Part shown: in pieces, positions 1 to 7,417 of the stretch | How the letters are laid out: every line of letters starts with the position of its first letter | Position numbering within the stretch: position 1 is the stretch's first letter | Origin: Chryseobacterium oranimense | GTDB taxonomy: Bacteria > Bacteroidota > Bacteroidia > Flavobacteriales > Weeksellaceae | NCBI RefSeq assembly: GCF_900129755.1 | Contig: NZ_FQWT01000005.1 | Location: 124,001-188,000 of the forward strand | Direction of reading: 5' to 3' | Length of the DNA stretch: 64,000 bases | The notes under the pieces: model-generated | The model's input: only the letters and a program-made list of their open reading frames with translations | What the model was told of the DNA's origin: nothing | Databases searched by the model: none | Program-made: the position numbers and the translations under genes

Positions 1-42
1 GCCGTGACAGGGCGGCATTCTAACCAGCTGAACTACCGGATC
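1..42 (-). tRNA. tRNA-Asp(GTC), 5' part only (cut by window edge)
   Basis: The 42 bases match the 5' two-thirds of the two complete tRNA-Asp genes that follow, including the anticodon GTC (complement of 6-8). The 3' part lies outside the window. It is the left-most visible member of a tandem array. Confidence 0.95.
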
Positions 43-74
43 AATTTTTTTAAAAGAAATTGAGAAAACTTCTG

Positions 75-148
75 CGATCCGGACGGGACTCGAACCCGCG
101 ACCTCCGCCGTGACAGGGCGGCATTCTAACCAGCTGAACTACCGGATC
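75..148 (-). tRNA. tRNA-Asp(GTC)
   Basis: A 74-nt cloverleaf with acceptor stem GATCCGG/CCGGATC, anticodon loop CTGTCAC and T-loop GGTTCGAGTCC. The CCA end is not encoded. It is separated by about 30 A/T-rich bases from an identical copy on each side. Confidence 0.97.
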
Positions 149-181
149 TAATTTTTTTTAAAAGTAAATTATAAACTTTTG

Positions 182-255
182 CGATCCGGACGGGACTCGA
201 ACCCGCGACCTCCGCCGTGACAGGGCGGCATTCTAACCAGCTGAACTACCGGATC
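182..255 (-). tRNA. tRNA-Asp(GTC)
   Basis: A 74-nt cloverleaf identical to the preceding tRNA-Asp. It is the promoter-proximal visible copy of the array, which is transcribed leftwards. Confidence 0.97.
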
Positions 256-340
256 ATTTTCTGTTGTAATAAAGAACGTTGTTTCTTTTTTGTGATTGCA
301 AAATTACACCTTTTTTAATTCCCTGCAAATTATTTGTTAA

Positions 341-366
341 AAAAAAGCCTCCCAAAAATGGAAGGC
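341..366 (-). terminator. Rho-independent terminator of trxA
   Basis: On the minus strand GCCTTCC-ATTTTT-GGGAGGC is followed by eight T. It sits 24 bases after the trxA stop and before the tRNA-Asp array. Confidence 0.85.
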
Positions 367-389
367 ATTCATTATCAAAGTTATTTTTT

Positions 390-707
390 TTATAAGTGTG
401 CACTTAGTTTTTCTGCGATCACCTCTTTTGGAGCCACACCAACTAATTTATCTACCACTTCACCGTTCTTAAAAATCAGAACAGTAGGAATATTTCTGAT
501 ACCATACTGCATAGAAATTTCCTGGTTGTTGTCTACATCCACTTTTCCTACTACTGCTTTTCCTTCAAAATCTGATGCTACTTCTTCGATGATTGGTCCC
601 AAAGTTCTGCATGGTCCGCACCATACTGCCCAAAAGTCCACCAATACCGGCTTGTCTGATTTTAAAACCGTTTCCTGAAATGAGCTGTCCGTAATTTCTA
701 AAGCCAT
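390..707 (-). CDS. trxA: Thioredoxin
   Basis: A cytoplasmic disulfide reductase of 105 residues, the usual length of a one-domain thioredoxin. The active site WCGPC is at about residues 29-33 in the context FWAVWCGPC, and the cis-proline motif RNIPT follows near residue 73. There is no signal peptide, so it should act in the cytosol with thioredoxin reductase. It is monocistronic: a TAnnTTTG promoter lies upstream and a strong terminator downstream. Confidence 0.97.
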   Translation of the reverse strand: MALEITDSSFQETVLKSDKPVLVDFWAVWCGPCRTLGPIIEEVASDFEGKAVVGKVDVDNNQEISMQYGIRNIPTVLIFKNGEVVDKLVGVAPKEVIAEKLSAHL

Positions 708-765
708 TTTGTTTCTTTTATTTAAATTAATATTATATTATTATTTCAATCCTTAATTGGATATT

Positions 766-773
766 CAAAATTA
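766..773 (-). promoter_or_regulatory. Flavobacterial -7 element for trxA
   Basis: The minus strand reads TAATTTTG, matching TAnnTTTG, about 60 bases before the trxA ATG. No good -33 TTTG is seen at the usual distance. Confidence 0.5.
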
Positions 774-792
774 CGCTTTTTAAGCAATAAGA

Positions 793-1968
793 CTATCTAT
801 GCTCAACATTTGTTTTTTCTATAGCGAAGTCTTTTGAAATTTCAGCTAAAGCCTCTGCCAGAGCATCTATATCTGCTTTTGTTGTCATATGGCTGAAAGA
901 AATACGTAATGGCGTACAATGCTCCATTTCGTCCTCTGTAAGCACCATCATCATGACCATGGATGGTTTCGATGCTCCTGACGAGCACGCACTCCCCTGA
1001 GAGATTGCAATTCCCTTCATATCCAGCTGAAGCCCGATCAAAGGATCTTTGTATGGAAGTAATGCACTCAAGACACTGTCAACACTATTCTCCATCTCGC
1101 CGCTTCGTCCGTTGAATTTAATATTCGGAACCTTTGCAGATAGTTGTTCAATAGCGTATTTTTTAATTTCTCTTATATGGTCAGCATATGCCTCCATATT
1201 GTTGATACAAAGCTCTAAAGCCTTTCCAAGACCTACGATCCCGGCTACATTTTCGGTTCCCGCTCTCAGGCTTCTTTCCTGAGGACCACCGGTAATAATT
1301 CCTTTCAATCCGGTTGACTTTCTGATAAAAGCAAAACCTACTCCTTTCGGGCCGTGGAATTTGTGGGCACTGCAGGAAGCAAAATCTACAGGAATATCTG
1401 AAAAATCGAATTTCATATGAGCCATAGTCTTCACCGTGTCAGAATGGTAAAGAGCATTGTTTGCTTTGCATAATTCTGCAATTTTTTTAATGTCTACAAT
1501 ATTTCCAATCTCATTATTGGCATGCATTAAGCTTACCAGAGTCTTTTTATCTGAAGATTTTAAAAGTTCTTCCAGCTTATTAAGATCAATATCTCCTTTT
1601 TCATTAGGACGGATATAGACTACCTCTACTCCTTTTCTGTTCTTCATATCTAAAATGCTCTCCGAAACACATTTGTGTTCCAGCGGAGAACTGATGATTC
1701 TTTCAACTCCAAGGTGTTCTACACTGGATTTGATGATCATATTGTTTGACTCTGTTCCACACGAAGTAAAGATAATCTCCGCAGGAGTTACATGAAGATA
1801 ATCTGCCAACTGTCTTCTTACATTCTCGATAAGAATCTTCGCTTCCTGACCAAAGCTGTGGGTAGAAGAAGGATTTCCGAAATTCATCTTCATGGTGTTC
1901 ACCATTGCATCTATGACTTCTTCGGCAAGAGGGGTTGTTGCAGCGTTATCTAAATATATTTTGTTCAT
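793..1968 (-). CDS. Cysteine desulfurase (NifS/IscS family)
   Basis: A PLP enzyme of 391 residues that takes sulfur from cysteine for Fe-S cluster or thiouridine synthesis. It starts with the family opening YLDNAATTPL. The PLP lysine lies in CSAHKFHGPKG (about residue 202) and the persulfide cysteine in GSACSSGASKPS (about residue 328). The SSG loop is of the NifS/IscS type rather than SufS. It is the last gene of a minus-strand run, one base after the lipoprotein gene upstream, so co-transcription with the DPA-like operon is likely. No iscU or iscA is adjacent, so the exact role is open. Confidence 0.92.
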   Translation of the reverse strand: MNKIYLDNAATTPLAEEVIDAMVNTMKMNFGNPSSTHSFGQEAKILIENVRRQLADYLHVTPAEIIFTSCGTESNNMIIKSSVEHLGVERIISSPLEHKCVSESILDMKNRKGVEVVYIRPNEKGDIDLNKLEELLKSSDKKTLVSLMHANNEIGNIVDIKKIAELCKANNALYHSDTVKTMAHMKFDFSDIPVDFASCSAHKFHGPKGVGFAFIRKSTGLKGIITGGPQERSLRAGTENVAGIVGLGKALELCINNMEAYADHIREIKKYAIEQLSAKVPNIKFNGRSGEMENSVDSVLSALLPYKDPLIGLQLDMKGIAISQGSACSSGASKPSMVMMMVLTEDEMEHCTPLRISFSHMTTKADIDALAEALAEISKDFAIEKTNVEHR

Positions 1969-1969
1969 T

Positions 1970-2434
1970 TTAATTGGAATATTTTAATTTTACTGAGGTA
2001 AACTGATAATCTGAAGGAACGGCAAAAATAAACCATGGATTAGAAAGCACCTGAATGTCCATCCCGCCCGATGATTCAGCCGGAACTTCCACATAAAGGG
2101 TATTATTTTCCACGGAAGCATTTTTGATACTGGTAATTCTATGGCTGCCTGATCTGAAAATTCCCATCTGATACAAAATCACTTTTTTGTTTCGCGGAAA
2201 TTCCGGATAGTTGACAGACGGCTCTTTTTTTAAACCTATAAGACCGAAACTGCCTTTAATAGCGTTACGGAATTCCTTTTCATTCTTAATAATTGTAAAT
2301 CCAGCCTCATCTGTACCTCCCTGCGACTCAGAAACAAGCAGTTCTGCATTTCCAGACCTGTCTGATATTTTTTGTGACGGCGCAGCGGTACAGTTCATTA
2401 AGATTGCAGTAGATAAAACAAGCAGTCTTTTCAT
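1970..2434 (-). CDS. Putative lipoprotein, PrcB-like domain
   Basis: A 154-residue protein. The ATG at 2434 is preferred to the TTG at 2455 because it puts a lipobox (ILMNC) at the end of a short hydrophobic leader. The body resembles the C-terminal PrcB domain: a 'KKVILYQMGIFRSGSHRI' stretch followed by a VPAESSGG...QVLSNPW segment, a family often found in Bacteroidota lipoproteins. The domain call is from pattern only. It sits between a HAD phosphatase and a cysteine desulfurase with gaps of a few bases, so it is part of the same operon. Confidence 0.6.
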   Translation of the reverse strand: MKRLLVLSTAILMNCTAAPSQKISDRSGNAELLVSESQGGTDEAGFTIIKNEKEFRNAIKGSFGLIGLKKEPSVNYPEFPRNKKVILYQMGIFRSGSHRITSIKNASVENNTLYVEVPAESSGGMDIQVLSNPWFIFAVPSDYQFTSVKLKYSN

Positions 2435-2457
2435 TATTACATTTTTACCACCCAAAA

Positions 2458-3045
2458 TTAGTGAAAAAATTGGTAATGTCCTTCATTTGCCCATTTAAGC
2501 ATCTGGCGGTCACCGGAAGTATCTCCGAAAGCAATTATTTTATCGTATTTCGAGTCGTGAATTTCGGCTTTTATTCTTAAAAGTTTTTCTTTTCCGTTGC
2601 AGTTTTTGCCAATGAAATTTCCTGTAAAAACACCATTTTTAAACTCTGCACGTGTGGATACCAGCTGCATCTGAAGTTTTTCGGCAAAAGGTTTTACCCA
2701 GATATCCAGTGATGCAGTCACCAATAAGCTCTGTGTATTATTCCTATCGATATTATTTATAAAGTCGAGGGCATTTTCTCTTACGATTTTAGGGTAATGC
2801 TGTTCAAAAAACTGTTTGGATTTCATTTCAATCTTCTCCTGGGTTTGGCCTTTCAGGATGGAACCAATAAAGCTTTTCTTTACTTTTTCAGTTTCGGCAA
2901 GCTTTAGCTTCAGCAGGATGAAAAGGGGAACGTGTCTTAAAAATTGTATCCGGAATTTGGTAGAATCATAGAATTTAAGATACATAAACATGGTATCTTT
3001 ATACGTAATAGTTCCGTCAAAATCAAAACAATACAATTTTTTCAT
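2458..3045 (-). CDS. HAD-family phosphatase (HAD-IB)
   Basis: A 195-residue phosphohydrolase. Motif I is FDFDGTITYKDT (nucleophile Asp near residue 9), a helical C1 cap follows, and motif IV is FGDTSGDRQML near the C-terminus. HAD-IB enzymes include phosphoserine phosphatase and similar small-molecule phosphatases. It lies 4 bases behind a DprE2-like gene. A reasonable inference is that it removes the 5-phosphate of a polyprenyl-phospho-pentose phosphate, a step given to a different family in mycobacteria. The substrate cannot be read from the sequence. Confidence 0.82.
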   Translation of the reverse strand: MKKLYCFDFDGTITYKDTMFMYLKFYDSTKFRIQFLRHVPLFILLKLKLAETEKVKKSFIGSILKGQTQEKIEMKSKQFFEQHYPKIVRENALDFINNIDRNNTQSLLVTASLDIWVKPFAEKLQMQLVSTRAEFKNGVFTGNFIGKNCNGKEKLLRIKAEIHDSKYDKIIAFGDTSGDRQMLKWANEGHYQFFH

Positions 3046-3049
3046 TTTA

Positions 3050-3775
3050 CTAAAGCTTTAATTTTTTAAATATAAATTCAGGGATATTCCTGATGATCAT
3101 CATAATAATGCCCCAGACCGGCAATACATAGGCTACATTTTTCTGCTTTTTAAAAGCTTTATAAATACAGTCTGCCGCCTGTTTTGGAGTTGCAGTCAGT
3201 TTAGGATTTAAAGGGAGTCCTTCCGTCATTTTTGTGGCCATAAAGCCGGGTTTTACGGTAAGAACATGTACTTTTTTATCAAAAAGATAATTACGGAGAC
3301 CACTCAGATAAGCTGTAAAAGCAGCTTTTGCACTTCCGTAGATAAAGTTACTCTGCCTTCCGCGGTCTCCCGCCACTGATGAAAGCCCGATAATCGTTCC
3401 TGATCTTCTGCTTTCAAATTTCTGTGCAAAAAAGTTCATCACGGGAACCAGTTTTGAATAATTGATATTAATAATCTTTTCTGTATTCCTGTTGTCATAA
3501 AGACCTTCTTCCGTACCATCTCCCAAATATCCTGCAGCACAAAATAATACATTTGAACTGACATGATCAAATTTATTGTAATCAATCTCTTTCATCAGAT
3601 CAATTTCAATGACTTCCGACTGCTGCAGAAACTTTACATCAATGTGTCTTGCGAATCTTTCCGTCGTTTCCCTATTTGAAGTAAAGAGATATATTCTTTC
3701 AAATTTTTCGCCTTCCTGCAGGGCTTTTTCCACAAATGCCTGTGCCACTTCAGACGTACTTCCCAGAACTATCAT
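3050..3775 (-). CDS. SDR oxidoreductase, DprE2-like
   Basis: A 241-residue short-chain dehydrogenase. The nucleotide loop is IVLGSTSEVA (G-x-T-S-E-x-A, the form seen in DprE2), and the catalytic set is Ser in GLSSVAGDRG and Tyr/Lys in YGSAKAAF. In the DPA pathway DprE2 reduces the 2-keto intermediate made by DprE1. Its first base is the first base of the upstream stop codon (one-base overlap with the FAD oxidase gene), so the two are probably translationally coupled. The C-terminus has a hydrophobic stretch (IIMMIIRNIPEFI) suited to membrane association. Confidence 0.82.
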   Translation of the reverse strand: MIVLGSTSEVAQAFVEKALQEGEKFERIYLFTSNRETTERFARHIDVKFLQQSEVIEIDLMKEIDYNKFDHVSSNVLFCAAGYLGDGTEEGLYDNRNTEKIININYSKLVPVMNFFAQKFESRRSGTIIGLSSVAGDRGRQSNFIYGSAKAAFTAYLSGLRNYLFDKKVHVLTVKPGFMATKMTEGLPLNPKLTATPKQAADCIYKAFKKQKNVAYVLPVWGIIMMIIRNIPEFIFKKLKL

Positions 3776-5094
3776 TATGAATTGTTGTTTATGATTCTTT
3801 TGTGCTGTAAAGACACAAATTTTGAACTTTGAATATTCTTAAGGTAATTGGTGAGTGAAGACCTGCTCATGCTGTCCTTCGTAAGGTAGATCCTCCCTCC
3901 GAACTGCTGTACGATATCATCCAATTTATCCACCAGTTTTTTCAGTTTGGAATTCACCTTAAAATCCAGGGCGAGCGTATACCCTTCAAACGGAAATGAA
4001 TTATAAGCCTCGGGATTGTTTTTGCCAAACAGCTTCAAAACTGCCAGAAAGGATCCGTTTCCGCTTGCCGCAATAGTTTCAAGGATCTGCTTCATTCCTT
4101 CCTTGCCTGCTTCTTTCGGAATGACCATCTGATACTGAATGAATCCTGATTTACCGTAGATCTTATTCCAATCGTTGATGGCATCCAGAGGATAGAAAAA
4201 GGTCTCATAATCAATGAACGATTTAACTTCTTTTTTAGTCTGTTTTTTATAGTACAGCAGGTTGAAGATTTTCACTGTCAATGCGTTCAAAACAAAGCCG
4301 GGAAAATAAAAAGGAACTGTAGGCTGCAGCTTTTTTTTCAGTCTTAGCGGCTGTCTGGCAAGATTTTGCGGAAGCTCATGCTGAAAGGCGTGTTCACCTC
4401 TCATTAAAATACTTCTCCCCAGATTTTTACCTTTCTGAAGACAGTCGATCCACGCGACAGTATACGTCCAGTTTTCGCTTTCTTCAAAGAGCCTGAAGAT
4501 TTCATCCAGATTCTCTGCTTTTATGCTTTCCTGACGGATGTAGGCGGATTGTATATTTTTAAGTTTAAATTTAACAGTAAGGATAATTCCGGTAAGTCCC
4601 ATTCCTCCAATGGTTGCCCAGAATTTATCTGAATTTTCCTCTCTGGAACAGGTAATGATGTTTCCGTCTTCTGTCATCAGTTTAAATTCTGTGACATATT
4701 CGGAAAAACAGCCTTCTGCATGATGATTTTTACCGTGGACATCTGAGGCAATGGCACCTCCTACCGAAATAAATTTGGTCCCGGGCGTTACATACAGAAA
4801 ATACCCTTGCGGAACCGAGATTTCAAGTACATCTGAAAGCAGAACACCGGATTCGCATTCAATAATCCCGTTGAGACGGTCGAAACTGATAAATTTATTC
4901 AGTTTTTTGGTAGAAAATATAGTCTCCCCCAGGGAAGCATCACCATAGCATCTTCCATTCCCTCTTGCAATAATTTCGTTATGACTGAGTACAAATTCTT
5001 TTATTTTTTTGAAGCTGTCCTCAGATCTCATTTCTTTTTCTACCACCGGGAAATTGCCCCAGTTGGTAACTTTCTGTATGAAATTCGGCTTCAT
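3775..5094 (-). CDS. FAD-binding oxidoreductase, DprE1-like
   Basis: A 439-residue VAO/p-cresol-methylhydroxylase-fold flavoprotein. The FAD pyrophosphate loop is ARGNGRCYGDAS (about residues 44-55) and the flavin segment is GGAIASDVHGKNHH (about residues 112-125), which matches the DprE1/aldonolactone oxidase pattern. DprE1 oxidises the 2'-OH of polyprenyl-phospho-ribose. The gene overlaps the UbiA gene upstream by 4 bases and the DprE2-like gene downstream by 1 base. The gene order strongly supports a DPA-like role; the final sugar product in this organism is inferred. Confidence 0.85.
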   Translation of the reverse strand: MKPNFIQKVTNWGNFPVVEKEMRSEDSFKKIKEFVLSHNEIIARGNGRCYGDASLGETIFSTKKLNKFISFDRLNGIIECESGVLLSDVLEISVPQGYFLYVTPGTKFISVGGAIASDVHGKNHHAEGCFSEYVTEFKLMTEDGNIITCSREENSDKFWATIGGMGLTGIILTVKFKLKNIQSAYIRQESIKAENLDEIFRLFEESENWTYTVAWIDCLQKGKNLGRSILMRGEHAFQHELPQNLARQPLRLKKKLQPTVPFYFPGFVLNALTVKIFNLLYYKKQTKKEVKSFIDYETFFYPLDAINDWNKIYGKSGFIQYQMVIPKEAGKEGMKQILETIAASGNGSFLAVLKLFGKNNPEAYNSFPFEGYTLALDFKVNSKLKKLVDKLDDIVQQFGGRIYLTKDSMSRSSLTNYLKNIQSSKFVSLQHKRIINNNS

Positions 5095-5978
5095 TTTTTA
5101 AAATAAATCTGGATTAAAAATGCGGCTACCCAAAGCACTAAAGTAATCTGAATATATCGGTCTCTGTACACAATTTTAGTGGGAGATTCCGTTCTGTTGT
5201 ATACTAATGTCTGCTGCAGGTATCTTAAGAATGCAAAAACCACAAAGATTACCGTATAGAAAACTCTTTCATGGAATCTTGCCTGAACTTCCGGAGAAAG
5301 GGTAAACATCAGATAACAGACAATAGCTAATGTAACTGAAATAGACAAGGCAATATCTGCAAACTGTACATTATACCCATCCAGCGCTTTTCTGGTTTTA
5401 CCGGAAACCTGGGCATTGATAAGCTCACCCCTTCTTTTTCCGATAGCTAAAACAAGGGCCAGCACAAAAGTAAGTAAGATTGCCCATTGTGAAATCTCAA
5501 TTTTTGTGATGTAACCTCCGGCCAAAACCCTGAACACAAAACCTAAGGCAATGATAAAAATATCAATAATCGGTACATGTTTAAGTTTAAAGGTATAAGC
5601 CAGATTCATTACAATATAAAGCCCGATAACGGTAGCAAACTTCCATAAAGGCTCATGAAAATAAAGCCGGGCAAGGAATACCAGTGCAACATCAATTATA
5701 ACAAGCCCCGTAAGAATCCCTATGGCTTTGGATTTTGAAATCGCTCCGCTTGCAAGAGGCCGTCTTCTTTTTTCAGGGTGTTTTCTGTCTGCCTCTATAT
5801 CATTATAATCATTCAGGATATACACCACACTTGCTGCAAGGGAAAAAATAATAAAAGCAAAAATGCTTTTGGTAAGTAGGTCTAAATTTGTAATGTTTCC
5901 GGAAAAGAACAAGGGGACAAAAACAAACAGGTTTTTCACCCATTGCTCCACACGGAGGAGTTTAAGATATTTCTTCAT
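5091..5978 (-). CDS. UbiA-family prenyltransferase (DPPR synthase-like)
   Basis: A 295-residue integral membrane protein with about eight or nine hydrophobic helices. The first Asp motif is NDYNDIEADRKHPEKRRRPL near residues 56-75, the form typical of 5-phosphoribosyl-1-pyrophosphate:polyprenyl-phosphate transferases, and a second acidic motif lies in the middle of the protein (IIDIFIIALG). It is the first gene of the minus-strand operon and should supply polyprenyl-phospho-ribose-5-phosphate to the HAD, DprE1-like and DprE2-like enzymes encoded behind it. Its own promoter was not resolved; the OmpA terminator lies just upstream. Confidence 0.87.
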   Translation of the reverse strand: MKKYLKLLRVEQWVKNLFVFVPLFFSGNITNLDLLTKSIFAFIIFSLAASVVYILNDYNDIEADRKHPEKRRRPLASGAISKSKAIGILTGLVIIDVALVFLARLYFHEPLWKFATVIGLYIVMNLAYTFKLKHVPIIDIFIIALGFVFRVLAGGYITKIEISQWAILLTFVLALVLAIGKRRGELINAQVSGKTRKALDGYNVQFADIALSISVTLAIVCYLMFTLSPEVQARFHERVFYTVIFVVFAFLRYLQQTLVYNRTESPTKIVYRDRYIQITLVLWVAAFLIQIYFKK

Positions 5979-6035
5979 TTATGCTATTTCGGTTACAAAA
6001 ATAGGGAATTCAAAATTTACACCCATAAAAATACA

Positions 6036-6060
6036 AAAAAAACCGCCGAAGCGGTCTTTT
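6036..6060 (-). terminator. Rho-independent terminator of the OmpA gene
   Basis: The minus strand reads ACCGC-TTCG-GCGGT followed by eight T: a UUCG tetraloop hairpin 25 bases after the OmpA stop. Confidence 0.92.
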
Positions 6061-6084
6061 ACGAAAATATTTATATAAAATTAA

Positions 6085-6774
6085 TTACTGCCCTTGCTGA
6101 GCATCGTTAATCATTTTCTCATTAGCAGTGATGGCAAATTCCACTCTTCTGTTTTTAGCTCTTCCTTCTTCTGTATCATTGCTAGCCACTGGCATAGCTT
6201 CTCCTTCTCCTTTAGTAATCATTCTGCTGGATGCAATTCCTTTTCCTGAAAGATAAGCTTTTACAGCATCTGCTCTTCTTTGTGAAAGAGACAGGTTGTA
6301 AGCATCTGTACCTTTGCTGTCTGTGTGACCATAGATATTGATATTGGTATCCGGGTTATCAGCAAGTACTTTGGCCAGCTTATCAAGGTTAGCCTGAGCG
6401 GTAGAAGTAAGATTTGAAGAGTCAAAAGCGAAGTTCACAATGCTTTCGTTCATCGTAATCTTAATACCGTCTCCTACTCTTTCTACTTCAGCTCCCGGTA
6501 GAGTTTCTTTGATCTCTTTAGCCTGCTTATCCATTTTGTTACCGATCACATTACCTGCAACACCACCGATAATACCTCCAAGCACTGCCCCTAAAGCTGC
6601 ATTTTTACCTTTACCTACATTATTACCCAAAATACCTCCGATTACAGCTCCTGATGCAACACCTACTGCTGTACCTCTCTGCTGGTGGTTAGAATTCTGA
6701 ACAGCTTCACAGCTGGTTAATAATAATGCTGACGATAAGAAAAGAGCTCCTATATATGTTTTAGTAAATTTCAT
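6085..6774 (-). CDS. OmpA-family lipoprotein with glycine zipper
   Basis: A 229-residue protein with a lipobox leader (LLLTSC, about residues 17-22). A glycine-zipper region follows at about residues 35-82 (AVGVASGAVIGGILG and similar repeats), then a C-terminal OmpA peptidoglycan-binding domain with NFAFDSSNLTSTAQANLDKLA, IYGHTDSKGTDAYN and LSQRRADAVKAYL. The layout is that of Pal/YiaD-type outer-membrane lipoproteins that tether the outer membrane to the wall. It is probably monocistronic. Confidence 0.93.
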   Translation of the reverse strand: MKFTKTYIGALFLSSALLLTSCEAVQNSNHQQRGTAVGVASGAVIGGILGNNVGKGKNAALGAVLGGIIGGVAGNVIGNKMDKQAKEIKETLPGAEVERVGDGIKITMNESIVNFAFDSSNLTSTAQANLDKLAKVLADNPDTNINIYGHTDSKGTDAYNLSLSQRRADAVKAYLSGKGIASSRMITKGEGEAMPVASNDTEEGRAKNRRVEFAITANEKMINDAQQGQ

Positions 6775-6800
6775 TTTTTTAATCTTTATGTATTGATAAA

Positions 6801-7292
6801 TTATTTCATTCCTGTTCTCTGGAAGTTATAAACAACCTGCACTGTGCTTCCGTCGAAAGGAACGTTCTGTACAAGTGAAAACTGGTCTGTAGACTGATTA
6901 GTGATCGTTAAAGAGTATCCTACAGTATTTTGCTTAGCTTTTGTTCCCGCAGCGATTTTTTTAAACAGGAAAGTATTGCCGTCTTTTACTTCAAATTTAA
7001 TTGGCTGTGTAAGGCTTGGACAAGCTCCACCTCCGTTCAAAGTATAGGCACCGGTGTAGTTATTTGGAATTAATCTCCAATGACTTCCTACAAAACACTG
7101 AGCATCTGCTCCTTCATCAAAAGGCTTGATCTTAAACCCTTTTTCATAATCTACGCTTACAATTTGCCAGTCACCTTTTAGTTTCAGGTATTCAGCTCTC
7201 TGGTTTTGTGATGTTTCTGCTTTTTTCACTGAGGAACAAGACACTGCAAAAAGTGATGTTCCGATCATCCCTGCAAGTAGTAACTTTTTCAT
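6801..7292 (-). CDS. Lipocalin-like lipoprotein
   Basis: A 163-residue protein with signal and lipobox MKKLLLAGMIGTSLFAVSC. The start of the mature part, LKGDWQIVSVDYEKGFKIKPF, and the later YSLTITNQSTDQFSL and VQVVYNFQR strands fit the lipocalin-like DUF family common in Flavobacteriia. Function is unknown; it may bind a hydrophobic ligand at the outer membrane. It lies 26 bases upstream of the OmpA gene in the same direction, so the two may be co-transcribed. Confidence 0.7.
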   Translation of the reverse strand: MKKLLLAGMIGTSLFAVSCSSVKKAETSQNQRAEYLKLKGDWQIVSVDYEKGFKIKPFDEGADAQCFVGSHWRLIPNNYTGAYTLNGGGACPSLTQPIKFEVKDGNTFLFKKIAAGTKAKQNTVGYSLTITNQSTDQFSLVQNVPFDGSTVQVVYNFQRTGMK

Positions 7293-7361
7293 TTTGTTGT
7301 TTATTATTTTGTTATTTATAAAGTTACAAAAAACCGTGCCAAATTGAATAATAAAAATAAA

Positions 7362-7386
7362 AAAAGTCCGAAAATTTCGGACTTTA
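7362..7386 (-). terminator. Rho-independent terminator of the subtilisin gene
   Basis: AAAGTCCGAAA/TTTCGGACTTT hairpin followed by a T-run on the minus strand, about 30 bases after the S8 protease stop. Confidence 0.9.
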
Positions 7387-7417
7387 AATGCTTTCTCCTT
7401 ATATACAGGGAGATATA

